A stretch of 7,159 bases of DNA from NCBI GenBank assembly GCA_017649745.1, contig JAGCGE010000229.1:1-7159 (forward strand), given 5' to 3'. Each line of letters opens with the position of its first letter. Positions within the stretch are counted from its first letter, which is position 1. Made by a program: the position numbers and the translations under genes. This DNA is from Clostridiales bacterium. Lineage in GTDB: Bacteria > Bacillota_A > Clostridia > Saccharofermentanales > Saccharofermentanaceae. Under the pieces are notes generated by a model that saw only the letters and a list, made by a program, of their open reading frames with translations, was not told where the DNA came from and ran no database searches. Below, in pieces: positions 1 to 4,634 of the stretch.

Positions 1-698
1 ACAAGCAGAAAATCATCGCCGATCGGGTAAGCTTTATCAGATATTACCTTTACATCATTGTTTCCAAGCGCAGTCAAAAGTCCTGCATAACCGTCTTTTA
101 CATGTTTATTGATTCCAATGAGATTATCGTGATTGCCAGGGACATAAAATGTTCCGTAGGTTGAATTAAGATCTCTCAACAGCTCACAAGCACGTTTCAT
201 ATCTGCCAGAGTCGTATTCTCATCAACAAAATCGCCTGTTATAACAACCACATCAGGATTGTTCGAGTTGACCTCAGCTATGCATTTTTTCAGCTCATCC
301 TCTCCGAAAAAATTACCATAATGAATATCTGACAGTTGAGCGATCTTGAGATCTGCGCCAAGTTCGATATCATAAGTCGTTACCTCTAATTTATTACCTG
401 CTATATACGCATGAGTAAAATATCCCAGTGTTAAAACTACCGATAAGATAAGAGGAATCAGCCTGTTGATCTTATTCTTTGTTAGCGCTCTGATGAACTC
501 GAAAATAACAAGAAGACAGCTAAGCACCAAAAAGATCATCACTGCACCGACATCAGTAAAGAAATATATGAAAAGGACTGTCAGAACCGACAGTACAGAT
601 CCTGTAACTATCAATGTTCTGACACGTCCTTTAAATGCCCATAAAGACAGGTTAAGCAATATCGAAGCTGCAGAGAGGATCGTTAAAGCAATATACAA
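1..698 (-). CDS. Membrane-anchored calcineurin-like metallophosphoesterase, partial (C-terminus beyond left edge)
   Basis: About 232 codons are visible and open to the edge. The N-terminal ~100 residues hold about four hydrophobic spans (roughly 2-20, 29-48, 50-70, 79-100). A soluble phosphoesterase domain follows, with the metal-binding signatures DIH (D124, H126), GDF (D156) and GNHD (N189-H190-D191). These are the first three blocks of the dinuclear-metal phosphoesterase fold seen in YkuE-like proteins. The C-terminal His motifs lie outside the window. The domain probably faces outward, but the substrate cannot be told. I chose the TTG start because GAGGG lies seven bases upstream and an in-frame TGA lies just before it. 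It begins three bases after the lipoprotein stop, so the two genes are probably cotranscribed and translationally coupled. The fold is certain; the biological role is unknown. Confidence 0.9.
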   Translation of the reverse strand, partial: MYIALTILSAASILLNLSLWAFKGRVRTLIVTGSVLSVLTVLFIYFFTDVGAVMIFLVLSCLLVIFEFIRALTKNKINRLIPLILSVVLTLGYFTHAYIAGNKLEVTTYDIELGADLKIAQLSDIHYGNFFGEDELKKCIAEVNSNNPDVVVITGDFVDENTTLADMKRACELLRDLNSTYGTFYVPGNHDNLIGINKHVKDGYAGLLTALGNNDVKVISDKAYPIGDDFLL

Positions 699-701
699 TG
701 A

Positions 702-2183
702 TCAACCCTCAAAACTTTCCAAAGCCACTTCACCATAGGATTGTAAATCTTCCATCAGATCATCATAATCATCTCCGGTTAGATATTTATCTCCAATAAA
801 GCCTACATTATAGATAAAAGCTTCCTGATATAGTGAATTAGCTACTTTTTCATTTGCAGTAATATATACCTCAAACGGATCCTGTCCACCAAGGAACTCC
901 ACAGGGAAACTAGATTTACTCATTACAGTATTAGAAGGAACAGCCTCTGCAAGTCCATCTCCTATATATCCATTAGCATACAGATATTGGAATCCTGTTT
1001 CAGAGTCATCGAGAGTGATCCAAGTAATAAGATCAGCAATAACTTCCTGCTTTTCGTAATCACCGGTTGTCGCATATATAGAAGGCACTATATAAGTTCC
1101 TCCCCAAACGGATGTTACAGGAGCTTCACAGATATTCCACATACCGTAAGTGAGATCACCTGCTTCTCTGTTCATTATATAATTTACTAACCATGAAGGT
1201 CCATAGAAACAGAACACTTCTTTATCGCCTTTGCCTTTAATATCTGCATACCAAGCCTCTGACCATTGTGTAATAAGCTGATCAGAAAAATAGCCATTAT
1301 CATATGCTTCTTTCAAATAATCCAAGTAATCATCTACTGAGGACTTAATATTGAATTCTCCATCTACGATCCATTCTTCATCGGAAGAATCAAGGATCAT
1401 CCTCAAAAACTCCTGGGAAGAGGATGTCATGAAATATCCGGCCTTCTGCATCTTATCTGCTACATTCATAAGCTTGTCAAACTTACCCGTGCCTGCACCC
1501 ATCAAAGAGGCAACCTCAGACGGATCTGATGTTCCTAAAACTTCTTCTGCGATATCAGTTCTGTAGATCATAAAACATGCGCCGGACGTATATGATAATG
1601 CAACAACTTCATCATCGAATTGTCTTGTTCCAAGATCTACTGTATAAGGCGCGATCTCGGCATCTTCTATCATAGTGTCAACATCGATACCCAGATTCGA
1701 ATATGGAACTGCATATCCGGACATATCACCGTTTGTATATTTATATAAATATGAGCAATCAACAGTAAAGATATCAGGCGCACTTGAATCACCACTTACC
1801 AGAGCTTGATCAACAGCCTGCTCATATGAAGAACTCTCATTGTAGATCTGTGTGTACGTAAAATCATAACTACAATCCGGATGGTAAACCTTATATGTTT
1901 CACAAATATCTCTCATTATATCTGAGCTGTAAAAGACATTGATCGTATTAACTTCAGGCGTAGGCGATGGCGTAGGAGATGGTGTCGGTGTTGGTGTAGC
2001 CTCAGTCTCAACAGGCTCTGGTGCAACAACAGTAGCAACACTTCTGTCTTCATTAGAACCGGATCTGACTTTAATGTCTTTATCCACTCTTTTCGTAGAA
2101 CATGACGCAAGAACACCGGATGCCATAATAATTGACATCAATAAAGCAATGCCTCTTACATTGTTATTATCTTTCCTTAGCAT
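702..2183 (-). CDS. Lipoprotein, extracellular solute-binding protein of the ABC-transporter type
   Basis: The protein has 493 residues. A basic N-terminus, a hydrophobic signal segment (about 11-25) and the lipobox LASC with C28 indicate a lipid-anchored exported protein. Residues 63-76 are an alternating Pro-Thr/Ser linker that would hold the ligand-binding body off the membrane. The rest reads as a family 1 periplasmic-binding-protein fold: a segment opening with INVFYSSD, the YTSGACFMIYRTDIAEEVLG region typical of sugar-binding members, a FCFYGPSW segment, and a late WGGTYIVPS hinge-like segment. An upstream in-frame ATG at 2216 lacks a Shine-Dalgarno and would spoil the signal peptide. 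The ATG at 2183 has GGGGGA six bases before it. No permease or ATPase gene adjoins it, so it may share a transporter elsewhere or act as a sensor. The substrate is probably a carbohydrate, but this is uncertain. Confidence 0.88.
   Translation of the reverse strand: MLRKDNNNVRGIALLMSIIMASGVLASCSTKRVDKDIKVRSGSNEDRSVATVVAPEPVETEATPTPTPSPTPSPTPEVNTINVFYSSDIMRDICETYKVYHPDCSYDFTYTQIYNESSSYEQAVDQALVSGDSSAPDIFTVDCSYLYKYTNGDMSGYAVPYSNLGIDVDTMIEDAEIAPYTVDLGTRQFDDEVVALSYTSGACFMIYRTDIAEEVLGTSDPSEVASLMGAGTGKFDKLMNVADKMQKAGYFMTSSSQEFLRMILDSSDEEWIVDGEFNIKSSVDDYLDYLKEAYDNGYFSDQLITQWSEAWYADIKGKGDKEVFCFYGPSWLVNYIMNREAGDLTYGMWNICEAPVTSVWGGTYIVPSIYATTGDYEKQEVIADLITWITLDDSETGFQYLYANGYIGDGLAEAVPSNTVMSKSSFPVEFLGGQDPFEVYITANEKVANSLYQEAFIYNVGFIGDKYLTGDDYDDLMEDLQSYGEVALESFEG
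706..710 (-). promoter_or_regulatory. Ribosome binding site (GAGGG) fixing the TTG start of the phosphoesterase
   Basis: GAGGG on the minus strand lies seven bases before the TTG at 698. It sits inside the last codons of the upstream lipoprotein gene, which fits coupled translation. No ATG or GTG is as well placed. Confidence 0.65.
1956..1997 (-). repeat. Low-complexity Pro-Thr/Ser linker repeat in the lipoprotein gene
   Basis: Seven consecutive T/S-P dipeptides (TPTPTPSPTPSPTP) are encoded by degenerate hexamer-like units. Spacers of this kind commonly follow the lipid-anchored cysteine of Gram-positive binding proteins. The unit structure could change length by slippage in multiples of six bases without breaking the frame. 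Confidence 0.7.
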
Positions 2184-2188
2184 AACAA

Positions 2189-2194
2189 TCCCCC
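2189..2194 (-). promoter_or_regulatory. Ribosome binding site (GGGGGA) deciding the lipoprotein start
   Basis: GGGGGA lies six bases upstream of the ATG at 2183. It selects this start over the in-frame ATG at 2216, which has no purine-rich motif before it. Confidence 0.75.
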
Positions 2195-2214
2195 AATACA
2201 CAATAATATTTAAC

Positions 2215-2220
2215 ATTATA
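2215..2220 (-). promoter_or_regulatory. Candidate -10 box (TATAAT) for the lipoprotein operon
   Basis: A perfect TATAAT on the minus strand lies 31 bases upstream of the lipoprotein start. At 17-base spacing the -35 position reads CTTCTT, a poor match, and it touches the operator-like dyad at 2241-2265. The promoter is therefore either weak or factor-dependent, or the gene relies on read-through from the Cro-like gene. Confidence 0.4.
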
Positions 2221-2230
2221 CTCGTATGAG

Positions 2231-2266
2231 AAAAAAAAAGAAGTTACCACGATTTGTGATAACTTC
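2231..2266 (-). terminator. Intrinsic terminator after the Cro-like gene
   Basis: In the minus-strand transcript GAAGUUAUCAC pairs with GUGGUAACUUC. This gives an 11-bp stem with one U-G wobble and a five-base loop, followed at once by nine T residues. The stem begins inside the TGA stop of the Cro-like gene. The plus-strand direction has no T-run, so the terminator is unidirectional. Confidence 0.88.
2243..2263. promoter_or_regulatory. Operator-like dyad A, embedded in the terminator
   Basis: The core CCACG-ATT-TGTGA has the same 5-3-5 layout and orientation as the two dyads between the divergent repressor genes. It is flanked by longer arms, GTTA on the left and TAAC on the right, that also form the terminator stem. 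It lies just upstream of the candidate -10 box of the lipoprotein gene. Binding by the Cro-like or CI-like protein is inferred from motif similarity only. The hairpin alone could explain the symmetry, but not the match of the core to sites B and C. Confidence 0.55.
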
Positions 2267-2468
2267 AATCAAAAAAAAGTTCCTGCACAGTCACATTATA
2301 ATAATCTGCCAATCGGATATTAACTGAATCTCTAGGCACCCTGTTATTCGTCTCATACATAGATAAAGCAGATACACTGATACCTATACTGTCTGCAACT
2401 TCTTTCTGTGATCTGTTGCCTCGTAGAATGACCAATTTGGAACCTATGGATTTACGATCCTCTACCAT
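2265..2468 (-). CDS. Small Cro-like XRE-family repressor
   Basis: This 67-residue protein is almost entirely one helix-turn-helix domain. The second helix starts at about residue 20 (SQKEVADSIG) and the recognition helix at about 31 (SVSALSMYE), followed by the family's RVP and ADYYNVT segments. It has no effector or dimerisation domain. GAGG lies nine bases before the ATG. Its sequence parallels the N-terminus of the divergent CI-like protein, sharing the pattern S-x-S-x-x-x-MYE and ADY-x-NVT, so the two may read the same operator. A dyad covers its predicted transcription start, which implies autoregulation or repression by the CI-like partner. It ends in an intrinsic terminator. The DNA-binding role is near certain; the Cro analogy is inferred from size and context. 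Confidence 0.92.
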   Translation of the reverse strand: MVEDRKSIGSKLVILRGNRSQKEVADSIGISVSALSMYETNNRVPRDSVNIRLADYYNVTVQELFFD

Positions 2469-2484
2469 AAAAATTTACCTCAAC

Positions 2485-2501
2485 TGTCACGTTTCGTGAT
2501 A
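2485..2501. promoter_or_regulatory. Operator-like dyad B, at the Cro-like transcription start
   Basis: TCACG-TTT-CGTGA (2487-2499) is a perfect 5-3-5 inverted repeat. It lies just downstream of the minus-strand -10 box at 2507-2512 and covers the expected +1, a position where a bound repressor blocks initiation. It is the cleanest of the three related sites. Confidence 0.75.
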
Positions 2502-2506
2502 ATTCA

Positions 2507-2534
2507 ATTGTACTCTTTGAAAAAAACGTGTCAA
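2507..2534 (-). promoter_or_regulatory. Promoter of the Cro-like repressor gene
   Basis: A consensus -35 TTGACA (2529-2534), a 16-base spacer and a -10 TACAAT (2507-2512, five of six to consensus) put the start near base 2500. Dyad B covers that point. A half-site resembling the operator (AACGTGTCA, 2525-2533) overlaps the -35 box. It appears to be a strong sigma-70-type promoter in the unrepressed state. Confidence 0.82.
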
Positions 2535-2564
2535 CATATTTACATAAAACTTAGATATCTGATA

Positions 2565-2594
2565 TTTACACGTTTCACGTTTTGTGAATATAAT
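2565..2594 (+). promoter_or_regulatory. Promoter of the CI/LexA-like repressor gene
   Basis: A -35-like TTTACA (2565-2570), an 18-base spacer and a perfect -10 TATAAT (2589-2594) place the start near base 2601. Dyad C fills the spacer, a typical site for repression by occlusion. AGGTAGG (2611-2617) then precedes the ATG at 2621. Confidence 0.75.
2573..2589. promoter_or_regulatory. Operator-like dyad C, between -35 and -10 of the CI-like gene
   Basis: TCACG-TTT-TGTGA (2575-2587) shares the 5-3-5 layout and orientation of dyad B, with one arm base changed. An extra CACG half-site (2569-2572) lies just upstream. Its place in the promoter spacer suggests repression of the CI-like gene, by itself or by the Cro-like protein. 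Confidence 0.72.
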
Positions 2595-2620
2595 TTTATA
2601 AAAACAGTATAGGTAGGTAT

Positions 2621-3232
2621 ATGGCTCGTTTTAATGACATGATGAGATCCTATAGAAAAGATAAAGGAGTTTCCCAGGCAGAACTAGCCAGGATCATTGG
2701 TGTCAGCACGTCAACTATCGGAATGTATGAATCCGGAAAAAGACAACCTAACTTCAAGATTGAAGAAGCAATCGCAGACTACTTTAATGTAACTCTTGAT
2801 ATGCTTAGAGGTCAGGGAGACGAATCATCAGAGAACATTTCAAAGGGATACAGGATCCCTGTACTCGACAAAGTAATTGCCGGAATCCTTCAAGAAGCGA
2901 TCGAAGAAATACTTGACTACGTGCTTATTTCACCTGATACAGCTGACAAAGAAGATCTCTTCGGATTAAAGATCAAAGGAGATTCTATGGAACCTGATTT
3001 TCGCGAAGGAGATGTAGTCATAGTTCATAAACAAAAAGAAGCGAACGAGGGTGACATAGTAATAGCATCTATAGACAATAATGATGCCGTATGCAAAAAA
3101 TACGAAAAAAACAAAGGTACAGTAATCCTGAGATCGTTGAACGATAAATATGATCCTATGAAGTTTAATTCACGATCGAGCAAGCTAGTTACTATAATCG
3201 GAAAAGTAATAGAACTCAGACGAAAAATCTGA
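2621..3232 (+). CDS. CI/LexA-like repressor: XRE HTH plus self-cleaving S24 peptidase domain
   Basis: The protein has 203 residues. Residues about 5-62 form an XRE helix-turn-helix, with helix 2 at SQAELARIIG and a recognition helix at STSTIGMYE. Residues about 80-203 form a LexA-type S24 domain. The scissile Ala-Gly is at A87-G88 (KVIAGIL). The nucleophile is S122 in GDSMEPDFREGD and the general base is most likely K159 (AVCKKYE). Length and spacing fit phage CI-type repressors, which cleave themselves when activated RecA is present. It is transcribed divergently from the Cro-like gene, with operator-like dyads at both promoters. No phage structural or integrase gene is visible, so it may be a relic or a domesticated switch. 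Its stop abuts that of the next, convergent gene. The family is certain; RecA dependence is assumed from family knowledge. Confidence 0.95.
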   Translation: MARFNDMMRSYRKDKGVSQAELARIIGVSTSTIGMYESGKRQPNFKIEEAIADYFNVTLDMLRGQGDESSENISKGYRIPVLDKVIAGILQEAIEEILDYVLISPDTADKEDLFGLKIKGDSMEPDFREGDVVIVHKQKEANEGDIVIASIDNNDAVCKKYEKNKGTVILRSLNDKYDPMKFNSRSSKLVTIIGKVIELRRKI

Positions 3233-3679
3233 TCACTTGATATTATCCAGATATTCCTCGATTTTGTTAAGGTGCAATGATGATTTAATCCTTGAGTTGT
3301 TGCTATCAAGAATTCGATAGTGGTTAGAGATAATATTCTGCTGGATCTTATATCCACCCTTTTTCTTAATGTCTCTCCACCATATCTTACCGCCCATTGT
3401 GGAAGGATATTTAACCTCAACATTATCAAAAGCAAGTATCTTTACTATCTCAACAGCGTCTCCGCCAAAAGCATTCTGAAGAACAGTACTGTCAGCAAAC
3501 ATCGTAATGAGGGCAACTGCTTCGGTCCAACCGATCGCTCTTCTTCCCTTCTCGCTTTCTACCAAAGTCTTCTTGGAAATTCCGAGTATCACAGCCATCT
3601 TGTCCTGTGTAAGTCCGAATTCAGTCCTTACAAGTTTCAGATTGTCATTAACGATGGTGACAAATTCTTCTTTTGTCAT
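3233..3679 (-). CDS. HTH transcriptional regulator with conserved C-terminal domain of unknown function
   Basis: The protein has 148 residues. An XRE-like helix-turn-helix lies at about 14-47 (LTQDKMAVILG, then ISKKTLVESEKGRR). A non-HTH C-terminal part includes the striking block TMGGKIWWRDIKKKGGYKIQ (94-113), continuing through NHYRILD. I recall the same arrangement in many Firmicute regulators, but I know no assigned ligand or target. Translation is probably coupled to the small membrane peptide upstream, whose TGA overlaps this ATG. AAGGAG lies nine bases before the start, inside the small gene. Its stop abuts the stop of the CI-like gene on the other strand. DNA binding is well supported; what it controls is unknown, though the coupled membrane peptide is an obvious candidate partner. 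Confidence 0.88.
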   Translation of the reverse strand: MTKEEFVTIVNDNLKLVRTEFGLTQDKMAVILGISKKTLVESEKGRRAIGWTEAVALITMFADSTVLQNAFGGDAVEIVKILAFDNVEVKYPSTMGGKIWWRDIKKKGGYKIQQNIISNHYRILDSNNSRIKSSLHLNKIEEYLDNIK

Positions 3680-3771
3680 ACCTCTTCTCTCCTTAATCTG
3701 CCTTTGATATTCATTCTGTCGATAAGACCTGTCGCTTTAAGTAATACTAAGATTATAGCAATAGTTATCAT
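3676..3771 (-). CDS. 31-residue single-span membrane peptide coupled to the HTH regulator
   Basis: This short frame has a well-placed Shine-Dalgarno (GAGAGG, eight bases before ATG at 3771). It encodes a hydrophobic N-terminus (MITIAIILVLL, then K12 and ATGLI), followed by a charged, mostly basic tail (DRMNIKGRLRREEV). Its TGA overlaps the regulator's ATG as ATGA, the usual sign of translational coupling. A promoter-like pair and a dyad lie upstream. It may be a small membrane protein that binds or sequesters the regulator, or merely a leader that carries ribosomes to the regulator's start. I recognise no named family. The coding call rests on the ribosome binding site, the overlap and the amphipathic layout. 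Confidence 0.62.
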   Translation of the reverse strand: MITIAIILVLLKATGLIDRMNIKGRLRREEV

Positions 3772-3779
3772 AAAATGTA

Positions 3780-3785
3780 CCTCTC
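3780..3785 (-). promoter_or_regulatory. Ribosome binding site (GAGAGG) of the 31-residue peptide
   Basis: GAGAGG stands eight bases before the ATG at 3771. Part of it lies in the 3' arm of the dyad at 3782-3820, so it could be masked in an RNA that starts upstream of the dyad. Confidence 0.6.
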
Positions 3786-3820
3786 TTATACTATGGTGTA
3801 ATTTTACACCTTTTAAGAGA
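3782..3820. promoter_or_regulatory. Nested inverted repeat upstream of the small-peptide/regulator pair
   Basis: The inner dyad GGTGTAATTTTACACC (3795-3810) has perfect 7-bp arms around two bases. The outer arms TCTCTTA (3782-3788) and TAAGAGA (3814-3820) are also perfectly complementary, with unequal gaps of six and three bases. The inner dyad overlaps a promoter-like -10 and could be an operator for the adjacent HTH regulator. Alternatively, the whole unit could be an RNA hairpin covering the Shine-Dalgarno. Confidence 0.6.
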
Positions 3821-3828
3821 TTTTGCAA
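3801..3828 (-). promoter_or_regulatory. Candidate promoter of the small-peptide/regulator operon
   Basis: A -35-like TTGCAA (3823-3828), a 16-base spacer and a -10-like TAAAAT (3801-3806) lie between the upstream terminator and the small gene. The inner dyad overlaps the -10, which would suit autorepression. The -35 matches consensus at only four of six positions. Confidence 0.45.
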
Positions 3829-3849
3829 CATCTATTCCAAACTTCGCAT

Positions 3850-3879
3850 AAAAAACCTCGCTTACTAAAAGCGAGGTTT
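3850..3879 (-). terminator. Intrinsic terminator after the three-span membrane protein gene
   Basis: On the minus strand AAACCTCGCTT pairs with AAGCGAGGTTT, an 11-bp stem with a GC-rich middle and a five-base loop. It is followed by a T-run (six A residues on the plus strand at 3850-3855, partly shared with the stem). It lies 23 bases past the stop at 3902. In the plus direction the T-run is only three bases, so it serves the minus-strand gene. Confidence 0.9.
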
Positions 3880-3901
3880 AACCAGATAAAATACGTTCTC
3901 G

Positions 3902-4489
3902 TTATACTTTGTAGAAAATATCATCATAAACACCAATAACGATATCTCCGCATTGAACTACATAGTATGAACCAACCGGATTACCCAGACCTGAAGCTCT
4001 TTCCCACTTATACATAGATCCGTTCGAAAACTCCATTATGTAATCATATTTTTTATTACCTCTTGTTCTGAAAATATTGCTTGGTTTAAATGTTACGATT
4101 TCAGATTCAACAACCTCTAAAAGCTCAACTTTAGGGGCATTTTTATTGACAATAACCGATTTTCTGGCATTAATACCAAATATAGAAAGACCAACGATCA
4201 TAAGAAATATACATATTCCTATCCTGATCAATTTACTCTTCTTCTCTGAATCGATCTTCCATGCGATTATCGATTCAATAACAGAGATTACCGTCATAGA
4301 TATTAGTCCTGATTGCAGATAACCGAGCATAACTTCTCTTTGGAGCAGTTTCATAAAGTCAGCATTGATAACGCTGCCGGCGGGATCAACACTTATGACC
4401 TTAATAAAGAAAACGATCATCAAGGCAATGAATAAAACTAAAGTTTTAATACATGAAAAACGAAAGTATATCGATCTTCCTTCTGTCAT
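3902..4489 (-). CDS. Three-span membrane protein of unknown function
   Basis: The protein has 195 residues from the ATG at 4489, chosen because GGAGGG lies six bases upstream. An in-frame ATG at 4531 would put that Shine-Dalgarno inside the gene. Hydrophobic spans lie at about 14-33, 56-77 and 87-106. The lysine-rich loop at 80-88 (DSEKKSK) should be cytoplasmic. That places the N-terminus inside and the C-terminal ~90 residues outside. The tail has a beta-rich look (YDYIMEFSNGSMYKW, later GSYYVVQCGDIVIGVYDDIF) with one cysteine. I recognise no family. It stands alone between its own terminator and the end of the surface-protein gene, with a candidate -10 box at 4553-4558. It could be a local partner of the surface protein, but nothing in the sequence proves that. 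Confidence 0.8.
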   Translation of the reverse strand: MTEGRSIYFRFSCIKTLVLFIALMIVFFIKVISVDPAGSVINADFMKLLQREVMLGYLQSGLISMTVISVIESIIAWKIDSEKKSKLIRIGICIFLMIVGLSIFGINARKSVIVNKNAPKVELLEVVESEIVTFKPSNIFRTRGNKKYDYIMEFSNGSMYKWERASGLGNPVGSYYVVQCGDIVIGVYDDIFYKV

Positions 4490-4495
4490 ATCAAA

Positions 4496-4501
4496 CCCTC
4501 C
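4496..4501 (-). promoter_or_regulatory. Ribosome binding site (GGAGGG) deciding the membrane protein start
   Basis: GGAGGG six bases before the ATG at 4489 selects this start over the ATG at 4531, which has no comparable motif. The longer form would add 14 mostly polar residues. Confidence 0.8.
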
Positions 4502-4552
4502 AAAGCTTTCTGATAAGATGTAATCATCCATATTTCAGAAAATATCAATTTA

Positions 4553-4558
4553 ATTATA
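4553..4558 (-). promoter_or_regulatory. Candidate -10 box (TATAAT) for the membrane protein gene
   Basis: A perfect TATAAT lies 63 bases upstream of the start. No good -35 exists at 16-18 bases. A TTGACA-like TAGACA (4573-4578) is only 14 bases away, shorter than a normal spacer. The call is tentative. Confidence 0.35.
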
Positions 4559-4564
4559 CAGAAC

Positions 4565-4601
4565 AAAAAAGATGTCTATTTTGTTTTAAACAGCAAAATA
4601 G
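4565..4601 (-). terminator. Possible weak terminator after the surface-protein gene
   Basis: CTATTTTG (4576-4583) and CAAAATAG (4594-4601) form an 8-bp AT-rich stem around ten bases, with TGTTT/AAACA self-complementarity in the loop. On the minus strand a run of six T residues follows after five bases. It lies 34 bases past the stop. The low GC and the gap before the T-run make it a weak candidate, but no better one separates the two genes. Confidence 0.4.
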
Positions 4602-4634
4602 TTGTTTTCATTTTTCTGTAGACCACAACTTAAC

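Noticed and set aside
2184..2216. Upstream ATG at 2216 as the start of the lipoprotein
   Set aside because: It has no Shine-Dalgarno, overlaps the candidate TATAAT, and would place 11 extra residues before an otherwise standard lipoprotein signal peptide.
1916..2229. Long open frames on both strands over the Pro-Thr/Ser linker of the lipoprotein gene
   Set aside because: They come from the low-complexity repeat read in other frames (runs of Val-Gly or Leu-Arg-His) and lack ribosome binding sites. The lipoprotein frame explains the region.
3025..3435. Minus-strand open frame of 136 codons across the convergent junction
   Set aside because: It is antisense to the S24 domain of the CI-like gene and overlaps the HTH gene in another frame, and its composition has no domain features.
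3320..3868. Plus-strand open frame of 182 codons
   Set aside because: It lies antisense to the HTH regulator and the small peptide gene, runs through the dyad and into the terminator, and has no Shine-Dalgarno or recognisable domain.
4530..4545. ATATTT/AAATAT inverted repeat in the leader of the membrane protein gene
   Set aside because: Six AT-only base pairs are expected by chance in such AT-rich sequence, and the position suggests no function.
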